From assembly GCF_031450805.1 (NCBI RefSeq), contig NZ_JARTVY010000001.1, forward strand, positions 1,364,001-1,428,000: DNA of 64,000 nt, in the 5' to 3' direction. Made by a program: the position numbers and the translations under genes. The notes under the pieces are model-generated. The model was not told the DNA's origin and did no database searches. It saw only the letters and a list, made by a program, of their open reading frames with translations. Below, piece by piece: positions 51,384 through 59,683 of this stretch. The DNA comes from Caballeronia sp031450805. Lineage in GTDB: Bacteria; Pseudomonadota; Gammaproteobacteria; Burkholderiales; Burkholderiaceae. The first letter of the stretch is position 1; the number at the start of each line of letters is the position of its first letter.

Positions 51384-52535
51384 TCAGATTTCCGCGCCGC
51401 GCATGAGCCCCCGCGCGATGATCACCTGCTGAATCTGCGACGTGCCTTCGTAAAGCCGGAAGAGCCGCACGTCGCGATAAAACCGCTCGATGCCGTACTC
51501 CGCGATGTACCCCGCGCCGCCATGCACCTGCACCGCGCGGTCCGCGACGCGCCCGCACATTTCCGTGGCGAAGTACTTCGCGCACGACGCCTCGATGGAG
51601 ACATCGCGGCCCTCGTCGCGGCGGCGCGCGGCATCGAGCACCATGCATTCGGCGGCGTAGAGCTCGGCCTTGCTGTCGGCGAGCATGCCCTGGACGAGCT
51701 GGAATTCCGCAATGGGCTGGCCGAACTGGCGGCGCTCCATCGCGTAGGCGAGGGCGTCGCGCAACATGCGCTTCGCTGCGCCCACGGCGATTGCCGCGAT
51801 GTGGATGCGTCCCTTGTCGAGCGTCTTCATCGCCGTCCTGAAGCCGACGCCTTCCACGCCGCCGATCAGTTGCTTCGCCGGCACGCGGCAGTTCTCGAAG
51901 ACGACATCGCTCGTGTGCGCGCCGCGCTGGCCCATCTTGCGATCGGGCTTGCCGAGCGCGAGCCCCGGCGTGTCGCGCTCGACGATGAACGCAGAAATGC
52001 CGCTCGCGCCCTTCGCATCGCTCGTGCGGGCCATCACCGTGTAGATGCCGGCTTCCGGCGCGTTCGTGATGTAGCGCTTCGTGCCGTTGAGCACGTAGGC
52101 GTCGCCGTCCATTCTCGCGGTCGTCCTGAGCGACGCGGCATCCGAGCCAGAATCCGGCTCCGTCAGGCAGAACGAGCCGATCAGTTCTCCGGCCGCGAGC
52201 TTCGGCAGATAGTGCGCCTTCTGTTCGTCGGTGCCGTCGAGCAGAATGCCGATCGAGCCGATGCCGTTGTTGGTCCCGATCACCGAGCGAAACGCCGGCG
52301 ATGTCTGGCCCAGTTCGAACGCAATGCGTACTTCCTCTTCCATCGTGAGACCGAGCCCGCCGTACTCCTCGGGTATCGTGAGCCCGAACATGCCGATGTC
52401 CCGCATTGCGTCGATGACATCGGCGGGGATGGCGTCGGTTTCATCGACTTCGCTTTCGCGCGGCACGAGCTTTTCGCGAACGAATCGGCGGATGGAGTCT
52501 TCAAGCAGCGTTTGCGTTTCGGTGTCGCGGATCAT
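51384..52535 (-). CDS. Acyl-CoA dehydrogenase
   Basis: FAD enzyme of 383 residues. The N-terminal domain, the FAD motif GSFCLTEPDSGSDAAS, and the C-terminal GGAGYIAEYGIERFYRDVRLFRLYEGTSQIQQVIIARGL with the catalytic glutamate are clear. Chain-length or branched-chain specificity cannot be read from the sequence. It is divergent from ybaK with about 100 bases between, and not linked to other fatty-acid genes. Confidence 0.9.
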   Translation of the reverse strand: MIRDTETQTLLEDSIRRFVREKLVPRESEVDETDAIPADVIDAMRDIGMFGLTIPEEYGGLGLTMEEEVRIAFELGQTSPAFRSVIGTNNGIGSIGILLDGTDEQKAHYLPKLAAGELIGSFCLTEPDSGSDAASLRTTARMDGDAYVLNGTKRYITNAPEAGIYTVMARTSDAKGASGISAFIVERDTPGLALGKPDRKMGQRGAHTSDVVFENCRVPAKQLIGGVEGVGFRTAMKTLDKGRIHIAAIAVGAAKRMLRDALAYAMERRQFGQPIAEFQLVQGMLADSKAELYAAECMVLDAARRRDEGRDVSIEASCAKYFATEMCGRVADRAVQVHGGAGYIAEYGIERFYRDVRLFRLYEGTSQIQQVIIARGLMRGAEI

Positions 52536-52626
52536 GGCGATGTCCTCCTGGCGAACGATCGTACGACACCCGCGCGCATTCGACCACCTGGCCGAAAGGC
52601 CGATGGTGAGCCGCCGGGCGCGCCGC

Positions 52627-52632
52627 TACAAT
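52627..52632 (+). promoter_or_regulatory. -10 box directly before ybaK
   Basis: TACAAT lies six bases before the ybaK ATG, and no Shine-Dalgarno is present. The geometry is the same as at queG. A -35 was not found. Confidence 0.3.
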
Positions 52633-52638
52633 GCGTCC

Positions 52639-53130
52639 ATGTCGAAATGCAAACACGTCTCCGAAACGCCCGCGACGCAATTCCTGCGCCGTCACAAGGT
52701 GGCGTTCGGCGAGCACCCTTACGATTACGTCGAACACGGCGGCACCGAAGAGTCCGCGCGGCAACTCGGCGTGGACGAGCATTGCGTCGTCAAGACGCTC
52801 GTGATGGAAGACGAGCACGCGAAGCCGCTCATCGTGCTGATGCACGGCGACCGCACCGTTTCCACCAAGAACCTGGCGCGCCAGACGGGCGCGAAGCGCA
52901 TCGAGCCGTGCAAGCCCGACGTGGCGAACCGGCATTCGGGCTATCTCGTCGGCGGGACGTCGCCGTTCGGCACGAAGAAAGCGATGCCCGTGTACGTCGA
53001 ATCGAGCATCCTCGAACTCGGCACCATCTATCTGAACGGCGGGCGGCGCGGGTATCTCGTGAGCCTCGATCCGGCGGTGCTCACCGCACTGCTCGATGCA
53101 AAGCCCGTGCAGTGCGCGAGCGTCGATTAG
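52639..53130 (+). CDS. ybaK: Cys-tRNA(Pro)/Cys-tRNA(Cys) deacylase YbaK
   Basis: Editing protein of 163 residues that hydrolyses Cys-tRNA(Pro) made in error by ProRS. KTLVMEDEHAKPLIVLMHGDRTVSTKNLAR and GYLVGGTSPFGTKKAMPVYVE are characteristic; the lysine in the first motif region is the key editing residue of the family. Start ATG at 52639; the longer frame is antisense to the dehydrogenase gene. It precedes plsY by 36 bases. Confidence 0.92.
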   Translation: MSKCKHVSETPATQFLRRHKVAFGEHPYDYVEHGGTEESARQLGVDEHCVVKTLVMEDEHAKPLIVLMHGDRTVSTKNLARQTGAKRIEPCKPDVANRHSGYLVGGTSPFGTKKAMPVYVESSILELGTIYLNGGRRGYLVSLDPAVLTALLDAKPVQCASVD

Positions 53131-53166
53131 AATGCTGACCGCGCTTTTCAAGACACAAGAGACAAC

Positions 53167-53799
53167 ATGATTTATCTGATCGTCGCCGTCGCGTCCTATC
53201 TGATCGGCTCGGTTTCGTTCGCCGTCGTCGTGAGTCGTGCGATGGGCCTCGCCGATCCGCGTTCCTACGGCTCGGGCAATCCCGGCGCGACCAATGTGCT
53301 GCGCACCGGCAACAAGCGCGCGGCGATCCTGACGCTTCTCGGCGATGCGTTCAAGGGCTGGCTGCCCGTGTGGCTCGTCGGGCATTTCGGCGCGGGTTAC
53401 GGCCTCGATGCGACCGGGCTTGCCACGGTCGTCGCGCTCTCGGCGATCGCCGTGTTCCTCGGGCATCTGTACCCGGTGTTCTTCCGGTTCCAGGGCGGCA
53501 AGGGCGTCGCGACGGCGGCGGGCGTGCTGCTCGCGGTTCATCCGGTGCTCGGGCTCGCGACGCTGCTGACCTGGTTGATCATCGCGTTCTTCTTCCGCTA
53601 TTCGTCGCTCGCGGCGCTCGTCGCGGCCGTGTTCGCGCCGCTGTTTCAGGCGTTCCTGTTCGGGCCGAGCCGCGTCTCGCTCGCCGTGCTGGCGATGAGC
53701 GTGCTGCTCGTCTGGCGGCATCGCGCGAACATTTCGAAGCTGATCGCGGGCAAGGAAAGCCGGATCGGCGACAAGAAAAAGGCGGCGGCCGCCGAATAA
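53167..53799 (+). CDS. plsY: Glycerol-3-phosphate acyltransferase PlsY
   Basis: Inner-membrane enzyme of 210 residues that acylates glycerol-3-phosphate from acyl-phosphate at the start of phospholipid synthesis. Five or so membrane helices; conserved motifs SYGSGNPGATNVLR, GHLYPVFFRFQGGKGVAT and FRYSSLAA. The C-terminal tail is basic. A terminator begins right after the stop. Confidence 0.95.
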   Translation: MIYLIVAVASYLIGSVSFAVVVSRAMGLADPRSYGSGNPGATNVLRTGNKRAAILTLLGDAFKGWLPVWLVGHFGAGYGLDATGLATVVALSAIAVFLGHLYPVFFRFQGGKGVATAAGVLLAVHPVLGLATLLTWLIIAFFFRYSSLAALVAAVFAPLFQAFLFGPSRVSLAVLAMSVLLVWRHRANISKLIAGKESRIGDKKKAAAAE

Positions 53800-53800
53800 A

Positions 53801-53831
53801 AAAGCCGTTCCGCATTGCGCGGAACGGCTTT
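53801..53831. terminator. Bidirectional terminator between plsY and yajQ
   Basis: A 13-bp inverted repeat (53801-53813 and 53819-53831) with A-rich and T-rich flanks serves the convergent genes. Confidence 0.85.
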
Positions 53832-53856
53832 CTTCCTTGATGCGCAGCGAACCCGC

Positions 53857-54342
53857 TTAGTCGCGGAAGTTGTTGAAGTCGAGCGGCGTGTCCGTCACGT
53901 CCTTCTTCAAAAGCGCGATGGTGCTTTGCAAGTCGTCGCGCTTCGCGCCGGTCACGCGCACGGCGTCGCCCTGAATGCTCGCCTGCACCTTGATCTTGCT
54001 GTCCTTCACCATCTTGACGATCTTCTTCGCGAGATCGCCCGAGACGCCTTTCTTGATCGTGACGACCTGCTTGAGCTTGTCGCCGCCAATCTTCTCCTGC
54101 TTGCCGTAGTCGAGGAACCGCACGTCGACGCCGCGCTTCGCCAGCTTCGACAGCAGCACGTCCTTGACCTGGCCGAGCTTGAAGTCGTCATCGGCGTAGA
54201 GCGTCAGTTCGCGCTCCTTCTGCTCGACGCGTGAATCGGAACCCTTGAAGTCGAAGCGCGTCGAGATTTCCTTGTTGGACTGCTCGATGGCGTTCTTCAC
54301 TTCGATCATGTTTGCTTCGCTGACGACGTCAAACGATGGCAT
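53857..54342 (-). CDS. yajQ: YajQ family cyclic-di-GMP/nucleotide-binding protein
   Basis: A 161-residue protein of the UPF0234/YajQ family. The N-terminus PSFDVVSEANMIEVKNAIEQSNKEISTRFDFKGS and the C-terminal DDLQSTIALLKK are typical. Members bind c-di-GMP or GTP and nucleic acids, and some act with transcription factors in virulence control. The ATG at 54342 follows AGGGG. It is transcribed alone. Confidence 0.92.
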   Translation of the reverse strand: MPSFDVVSEANMIEVKNAIEQSNKEISTRFDFKGSDSRVEQKERELTLYADDDFKLGQVKDVLLSKLAKRGVDVRFLDYGKQEKIGGDKLKQVVTIKKGVSGDLAKKIVKMVKDSKIKVQASIQGDAVRVTGAKRDDLQSTIALLKKDVTDTPLDFNNFRD

Positions 54343-54394
54343 CTGTTTTTCCCCTTGCTTGAGGCGAGCGCCCAGTAGCGGCTCGCGCAATCGC

Positions 54395-54400
54395 TATAAT
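54395..54400 (+). promoter_or_regulatory. Candidate -10 box for murB
   Basis: TATAAT in the context GCTATAATC lies about 84 bases before the murB ATG. No clear -35. Confidence 0.4.
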
Positions 54401-54483
54401 CACGGACCTGACGTCATTCTACCGACGCGCCTTGGATTTCCCCAAGACTGCGCGCGTTTCCCGGCTTCTCCACGCGGTATCCC

Positions 54484-55503
54484 ATGCCCCACGCTCAACT
54501 ACTCGCGGATTACTCCCTGCGGCCGCACAACACATTCGGCTTCGACGTGCGTGCGCGTCACGCGATGCGAATCGACAGGGTCGATGCCGCCGCCGCACTG
54601 GCGCACGATGCGCGCATCGCCGGCCTGCCGAAGCTCGTGCTGGGCGGCGGCAGCAATATCGTGCTGACGTGCGATTTCGACGGCGTCGCGCTGATCGTCG
54701 GCATCATGGGAAAACGCGTGATCGGCGAGGACGGCGACGCGTGGCTCGTCGAAGCGGGCGCAGGTGAGAACTGGCACGAGTTCGTCGCGTGGACGCTCGC
54801 ACACGGCATGCCGGGCCTCGAAAACCTCGCGCTCATTCCGGGCACGGTCGGCGCGGCGCCCATTCAGAACATCGGCGCGTATGGCCTCGAAATGGGCGAG
54901 CGCTTCGAACGCCTTCACGCGATTGAACTGGCGACCGGCGCGCACGCCGATTTCGACCGCGACGCGTGCGCGTTCGGCTATCGCGACAGCTTCTTCAAGC
55001 GGGCGGGGCGCGGGCAATTCGTGATTACGTCGGTCGTCTTCCGGCTGCCGAAAGCGTGGACGCCGCGCGCCGATTACGCCGATGTCGCTCGCGCGCTGGA
55101 AGGCGCATCGACTTGCGACGCGCAGGCAATCTTCGATGCGGTCATCGCCGTGCGTCGCGCGAAGCTGCCCGACTGGACCGTGCTGGGTAACGCGGGGAGC
55201 TTCTTCAAGAACCCGGTCGTCAGCGCGGATGCGTTCGAATCGCTGCAATCGCGCGAGCCGGGCATCGTGTCGTACCGTCAGGCCGATGGTCAGGTGAAGC
55301 TCGCCGCCGGATGGCTGATCGACCGTTGCGGGTGGAAAGGGCGCGGCATCGGCGGGGCGGCGGTGCACGAGCGGCAGGCGCTCGTGCTCGTGAATCGCGG
55401 CAATGCAACCGGTGCGCAAGTGATCGAACTCGCCGAAGCGATCAAGCGCGATGTGCTCGCGCGCTTCGGCGTGGAACTGGAAATGGAGCCAGTCTGCCTC
55501 TGA
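54484..55503 (+). CDS. murB: UDP-N-acetylenolpyruvoylglucosamine reductase
   Basis: FAD enzyme of 339 residues that reduces UDP-GlcNAc-enolpyruvate to UDP-MurNAc, the second committed step of peptidoglycan synthesis and the same product that AmgK-MurU supply by recycling. LGGGSNIVLT, PGTVGAAPIQNIGAYG and NAGSFFKNPVV (with the catalytic serine) are clear. It is of the E. coli type I length. It converges with argF 28 bases away. Confidence 0.96.
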   Translation: MPHAQLLADYSLRPHNTFGFDVRARHAMRIDRVDAAAALAHDARIAGLPKLVLGGGSNIVLTCDFDGVALIVGIMGKRVIGEDGDAWLVEAGAGENWHEFVAWTLAHGMPGLENLALIPGTVGAAPIQNIGAYGLEMGERFERLHAIELATGAHADFDRDACAFGYRDSFFKRAGRGQFVITSVVFRLPKAWTPRADYADVARALEGASTCDAQAIFDAVIAVRRAKLPDWTVLGNAGSFFKNPVVSADAFESLQSREPGIVSYRQADGQVKLAAGWLIDRCGWKGRGIGGAAVHERQALVLVNRGNATGAQVIELAEAIKRDVLARFGVELEMEPVCL

Positions 55504-55531
55504 GCCCGGGGTTCTCGCCGGAGCCTGCGGC

Positions 55532-56461
55532 TCAGTGGTTCAGCTTGCCGAGCAGCAAATATTCCATGAGCGCCTTCTGCACGTGCAGGCGATTTTCCGC
55601 CTCGTCCCAGACCACGCTCTGTGTGCCGTCGATGACGTCCGCGCTCACTTCCTCTCCGCGATGCGCGGGCAGGCAATGCATGAAAAGCGCATCGGGATGG
55701 GCGCGCGCCATCATCTCTGCATCGACACAATAGTCGGCGAACGCCTTCATGCGCGCCTCGTTTTCCGCTTCGAAGCCCATGCTGGTCCAGACGTCCGTCG
55801 TGACGAGGTCCGCGCCCTGACAGGCTTCGTTCGGGTCGTCGAATTCCTCGTAGAACGGGGCGCTATCCTCCGATACCAGCGCGCGATCCAGCTTGTAGCC
55901 TTGCGGCGTCGACAGGCGCAGTTTGAAGCCGAGAATCTGCGCAGCTTCGATCCACGTGTACAGCATGTTGTTGGCGTCGCCGACCCACGCGACGGTCTTG
56001 CCGTGAATCGGCCCGCGATGTTCGTAGTACGTGAAGATATCGGCGAGCACCTGGCACGGATGGTACTCGTTGGTCAGCCCATTGATGACCGGCACGCGCG
56101 AACTCTCGGCAAAACGCCGGATGATGTCCTGCCCGAACGTGCGGATCATGATGATGTCCACCATGCGCGAGATGACCTGCGCCGAATCCTCGATCGGCTC
56201 GCCCCGGCCGAGTTGCGTGTCGCGCGTGTTCATGAACACCGCGTGGCCGCCGAGCTGGAAGATGCCGGCTTCAAACGACAGGCGCGTGCGCGTCGAACTT
56301 TTCTCGAAGATCATCGCGAGCGTGCGATCGTGCAGCGGATGGTACGTCTCGTAGTTCTTGAACTTGCGCTTCAGGATGCGGGCGCGTTCGAGCACGTACT
56401 CGTAGTCGTCGAGCGAAAAGTCCTTGAACTGAAGATAGTGGCGAATTTTCTTGGCGGTCAT
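55532..56461 (-). CDS. argF: Ornithine carbamoyltransferase
   Basis: Arginine-synthesis enzyme of 309 residues that makes citrulline from ornithine and carbamoyl phosphate. Carbamoyl-phosphate motif EKSSTRTRLSFE, then FGQDIIRRFAE, and HCLPAHRGEEV with the catalytic cysteine. The start is the ATG at 56461; the longer frame to 56629 is not needed for the fold. It stands alone, without argG or argJ nearby. Confidence 0.95.
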   Translation of the reverse strand: MTAKKIRHYLQFKDFSLDDYEYVLERARILKRKFKNYETYHPLHDRTLAMIFEKSSTRTRLSFEAGIFQLGGHAVFMNTRDTQLGRGEPIEDSAQVISRMVDIIMIRTFGQDIIRRFAESSRVPVINGLTNEYHPCQVLADIFTYYEHRGPIHGKTVAWVGDANNMLYTWIEAAQILGFKLRLSTPQGYKLDRALVSEDSAPFYEEFDDPNEACQGADLVTTDVWTSMGFEAENEARMKAFADYCVDAEMMARAHPDALFMHCLPAHRGEEVSADVIDGTQSVVWDEAENRLHVQKALMEYLLLGKLNH

Positions 56462-56696
56462 GAAAACGCAAGCGGCGGCTTCGAACCGGCTGCGCACCGT
56501 GGATAACGAGCGTCGCCAGACCGGGCGGCGCCGCCGTCGGAGTGGGTATCGCGTTTGAGCATAAAGGATTTTGCGAACTTTTACGAGGCTCGCCGAAAGG
56601 CGGATGTTCGTGCGACACGTCCGGCGCACGGGGCTTTCCGCCGGGTTTGTGCTGGTTCCCGCACGCGTGTGCGCTGCGGAAAAGAGGGGGCTGCGG

Positions 56697-56702
56697 TATA
56701 AT
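56697..56702 (+). promoter_or_regulatory. Candidate -10 box of the DUF3579 gene
   Basis: TATAAT in the context GGTATAATC, about 300 bases before the ATG at 57003. The -35 position has no good match. Confidence 0.4.
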
Positions 56703-56741
56703 CGCTGCCGCTTGTTTCATCAACTCTGCAACACTCAGTAA

Positions 56742-56774
56742 CGGCTCAGCACCGGCTCAGCACCGGCTCAACAC
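56742..56774 (+). repeat. Three tandem copies of an 11-bp unit
   Basis: CGGCTCAGCAC is present twice in a row (56742-56763) and a third time with one change (CGGCTCAACAC, 56764-56774). It lies in the presumed 5' leader of the DUF3579 gene. Confidence 0.8.
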
Positions 56775-57002
56775 CGTTTCTCGCGCTCAGCCGGCGACAC
56801 TCGCAAGAGGTCCGCTGCATTCCCTCGGCACATGCGAATCCGCCGTGCTGCCGAGTCCGCCATCGTGCCGCGGGCGTGAACGGTCTTCTTCGGGCTGTAT
56901 CGCAAAGCATCGCCCGGCGTCATTGCGTGCGGGCCGCGCGGGTCCCGCGTCGAGCGTGTGCATTCGCCGGTGCCGCCACCGGCCGACAAAAGGTATTGCT
57001 AC

Positions 57003-57344
57003 ATGGCTGAATCATCCCCGACCCAGTACTTCATTCAAGGCATTACCAAGAACGGGCGAAAGTTTCGCCCGAGCGACTGGTCGGAGCGCCTGTGCGGTGT
57101 CATGTCGGCGTATGGTCCGAAAGCGAAGGGGCCGAATGCGCGCCTGCAGTATTCCATCTACGTGCGCCCGACGATGATCGGCGACATCAAGGTCGTCATT
57201 CTCGATTCGCGCCTGCGCGAGATCGAGCCGATGGCTTTCGACTTCGTGCTGAACTTCGCGAAGGACAACGACCTGCAGGTGACGGAAGCGTGCGAATTGC
57301 CGCCGCATCACGGCACGCAGACCGCGACGCCGCCGAAAGGCTGA
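57003..57344 (+). CDS. DUF3579 domain protein
   Basis: A 113-residue protein resembling the DUF3579 family of betaproteobacteria. It begins MAESSPTQYFIQGITKNGRKFRPSDWSERLCG-type and has a compact alpha/beta composition without signal peptide or membrane segment. The function is unknown. The ATG at 57003 is chosen; an upstream in-frame start at 56958 is less likely. A terminator follows. Confidence 0.8.
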   Translation: MAESSPTQYFIQGITKNGRKFRPSDWSERLCGVMSAYGPKAKGPNARLQYSIYVRPTMIGDIKVVILDSRLREIEPMAFDFVLNFAKDNDLQVTEACELPPHHGTQTATPPKG

Positions 57345-57366
57345 CCGAAAAGGTCGGACGGACGCA

Positions 57367-57392
57367 AAAAAGCCCGCGAAAGCGGGCTTTTT
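57367..57392. terminator. Bidirectional terminator between DUF3579 gene and rpsT
   Basis: An 11-bp inverted repeat (57367-57377 and 57382-57392) with GAAA loop and A/T-rich ends. Between it and the rpsT stop a second imperfect hairpin (arms at 57423-57429 and 57452-57458) lies in the rpsT 3' UTR. Confidence 0.85.
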
Positions 57393-57470
57393 CGTTACTG
57401 CGCAGCGGAAACAGGAAGCCGTTCCGGCGAACGCCCCCCAATGGAGGCATACGCCGGACGCGAGCCGGAA

Positions 57471-57749
57471 TTACTGGGCTGCGGGAGCCTGCAGACCCTT
57501 GATGGCTGCAGCCAGGCGGCTCTTGTGACGAGCGGCCTTGTTCTTGTGGACGATCTTCTTGTCCGCGATGATGTCGATCGTCTTGACCGACGACTTGAAC
57601 ACTTCGGCAGCCTTGGCTTGGTCGCCGGCATCGATTGCCTTGCGAACTGCCTTGATGGCCGTGCGGAACTTCGAGCGCAGCGCCGAGTTGTGCGAGTTGG
57701 CTTTGGCGGCCTGACGGGCGCGCTTGCGAGCTTGTGCGGTATTTGCCAT
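57471..57749 (-). CDS. rpsT: 30S ribosomal protein S20
   Basis: A 92-residue, lysine/arginine-rich primary 16S rRNA-binding protein. MANTAQARKRARQAAKANSHNSALRSKFRTAIK is typical of S20. The ATG at 57749 is chosen; the frame continues upstream without homology. A strong minus-strand promoter at 57978-58007 gives a leader of about 220 bases; S20 is known to autoregulate its translation in E. coli. Confidence 0.97.
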   Translation of the reverse strand: MANTAQARKRARQAAKANSHNSALRSKFRTAIKAVRKAIDAGDQAKAAEVFKSSVKTIDIIADKKIVHKNKAARHKSRLAAAIKGLQAPAAQ

Positions 57750-57977
57750 GACGGTTCCTTGTCCTGTTTCTGCTGTTACTTGCCGGAGCGGCTTCACCGG
57801 TTGCCCGGCGGTGGCCGGAAGCGGTGAACGATGCGCGCTGCCTTGATCTGAAATCCGGGGAACGATTGCCCCGAAACGTTAAAGCGGTACTGAAACGATA
57901 CCCGTACGGCCCTTGCGAGACCGTGAAGGCACCTCGCGTTCGACACAAAATGGCGAAACGGAGCTTCGAAACCCGCG

Positions 57978-58007
57978 ATTATAGCAAGCCGATACGAGAT
58001 GTGACAA
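57978..58007 (-). promoter_or_regulatory. Sigma-70 promoter of rpsT
   Basis: On the minus strand TTGTCA (58007-58002), an 18-base spacer and TATAAT (57983-57978), with TG one base before the -10 (extended -10). It lies in the 383-base rpsT-murJ divergent region (57750-58132), which holds no other gene. Confidence 0.8.
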
Positions 58008-58117
58008 GCGCGGACTATCTTCGCGGCAGTGTCCCCGCCCGGCGACGGATTTGGTGCAATCCGTCAAACTCGCGGACTCGCACGCCAGCGTTGCGGGGGA
58101 GGGTCATGCGTGGCCCG

Positions 58118-58123
58118 TATAAT
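58118..58123 (+). promoter_or_regulatory. -10 box directly before murJ
   Basis: An exact TATAAT ends nine bases before the murJ ATG, and there is no Shine-Dalgarno sequence between them. The transcription start would lie within about three bases of the start codon. Confidence 0.45.
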
Positions 58124-58132
58124 AAGCGCCCC

Positions 58133-59683
58133 ATGAATCTATTCCGAGCCCTCCTGACGGTCAGCGGCTTCACGCTGCTGTCGCGCGTGACCGGCCTGAT
58201 CCGCGAAACGCTGATCGCCCGTGCCTTCGGCGCCAGTCTCTACACCGACGCGTTCTACGTCGCGTTCCGCATTCCGAACCTGCTGCGGCGCCTCTCCGCG
58301 GAAGGCGCGTTCGCGCAGGCGTTCGTGCCGATCCTCGCCGAGTTCAAGAACAGCAAGGGTCACGACCCGACCAAGGCGCTCGTCGACGCGATGTCGACCG
58401 TGCTGACATGGGGCCTGGTCGTGCTGTCGCTCGCGGGCATGGCGGGCGCGAGCTGGGTCGTGTTCGCGGTCGCGTCGGGGCTGAAGCACGATGGCGGCGC
58501 TTATCCGCTCGCCGTCGAGATGACGCGCATCATGTTCCCGTACATCGTCTTCATCTCGATGACGACGCTCGCCTCGGGCGTGCTCAACACGTACAAGCAG
58601 TTCTCGCTGCCGGCTTTCGCGCCGGTGCTGCTCAACGTGGCGTTCATCGTCGCGGCCGTGTTCGTCGCGCCGCACCTGAAGATGCCGGTCTACGCGCTCG
58701 CCTATGCGGTGATCGCGGGCGGCGTGCTGCAATTGCTCGTGCAACTGCCGGGGCTCAGGAAGATCGACATGATGCCGCACGTCGGGCTCAACTTCCGCCG
58801 CGCGCTGGCGCATCCCGGCGTGAAGCGCGTGCTCGCGAAGATGGTGCCCGCGACGTTCGCGGTGTCCGTCGGGCAGCTGAGTCTCATCATCAACACGAAC
58901 ATCGCGTCGAATATCGGGCAGGGCGCGGTGTCGTGGATCAACTATGCCGACCGGCTGATGGAATTCCCGACTGCGCTGCTCGGCGCGGCGCTCGGCACCA
59001 TCCTCCTGCCGAGTCTGTCGAAGGCGCACGTCGATGCCGACGCCGTCGAATATTCCGCGCTCCTCGACTGGGGCCTGCGCATCACCTTTCTGCTCGCCGC
59101 GCCGAGCGCGGTCGCGCTGTTTTTCTTCGCGCAGCCGCTCACCGCGACGCTCTTCCACTACGGCAAGTTCGACGGTCATTCGGTCGTGATGGTCGGACGC
59201 GCGCTGTCGGCGTACGGCATCGGGCTGATCGGCCTGATTCTGATCAAGATCCTCGCGCCCGGTTTCTACGCGAAGCAGGACATCAAGACGCCGGTGAAGA
59301 TCGCCATCGGCGTGCTGATCATGACGCAGGTCAGCAATTACATCTTCGTGCCGATCTTCTCGCACGCGGGGCTCACGCTGTCGATCGGCCTCGGCGCGCT
59401 CGCCAACGCGTTCCTGCTGTTCGTGGGCCTGCGCCGTCGCGAGATTTACCGGCCGTCGCCGGGCTGGATGCGCTTTTTCGTGCAGTTGACCGGCGCGTGT
59501 CTCGTGCTCGCGGGCGCAATGCATTGGGTGTCGCTGAACTTCGACTGGATCGGCATGCGCGCGACGCCGTTTGCACGAATCGTGCTGCTCGGAGCAAGCC
59601 TGGTTCTGTTCGCGGCGCTATATTTCGGTATTCTGTGCGCGATGGGCTTCAAGTACGCCTATTTCAAGAGACGCACGCTTTGA
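58133..59683 (+). CDS. murJ: Lipid II flippase MurJ
   Basis: Inner-membrane flippase (MviN, MOP superfamily) of 516 residues with about 14 membrane helices that moves lipid II to the periplasm. SRVTGLIRETLIARAFGASLYTDAFYVAFRIPNLLRRLSAEGAFAQAFVP is diagnostic. The frame is open from 57824, but similarity starts at MNLFRALLTVSGFTLLSRVTG. Its stop overlaps the next ATG by one base (TGATG). Confidence 0.95.
   Translation: MNLFRALLTVSGFTLLSRVTGLIRETLIARAFGASLYTDAFYVAFRIPNLLRRLSAEGAFAQAFVPILAEFKNSKGHDPTKALVDAMSTVLTWGLVVLSLAGMAGASWVVFAVASGLKHDGGAYPLAVEMTRIMFPYIVFISMTTLASGVLNTYKQFSLPAFAPVLLNVAFIVAAVFVAPHLKMPVYALAYAVIAGGVLQLLVQLPGLRKIDMMPHVGLNFRRALAHPGVKRVLAKMVPATFAVSVGQLSLIINTNIASNIGQGAVSWINYADRLMEFPTALLGAALGTILLPSLSKAHVDADAVEYSALLDWGLRITFLLAAPSAVALFFFAQPLTATLFHYGKFDGHSVVMVGRALSAYGIGLIGLILIKILAPGFYAKQDIKTPVKIAIGVLIMTQVSNYIFVPIFSHAGLTLSIGLGALANAFLLFVGLRRREIYRPSPGWMRFFVQLTGACLVLAGAMHWVSLNFDWIGMRATPFARIVLLGASLVLFAALYFGILCAMGFKYAYFKRRTL

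Larger units (their letters stand above)
56462..57002. other. 541-base intergenic region with long leader of the DUF3579 gene
   Basis: No credible gene lies here. It should hold the argF promoter on the minus strand and the promoter of the DUF3579 gene on the plus strand. A TATAAT is at 56697-56702, and three 11-bp tandem repeats start at 56742. If that -10 is used, the DUF3579 mRNA has a leader of about 290 bases. I see no terminator or known riboswitch in it. Confidence 0.5.

Noticed and set aside
56742..56774. Possible CRISPR-like repeats
   Set aside because: The units are 11 bp, directly adjacent without spacers, and only three copies exist; no cas genes are present.
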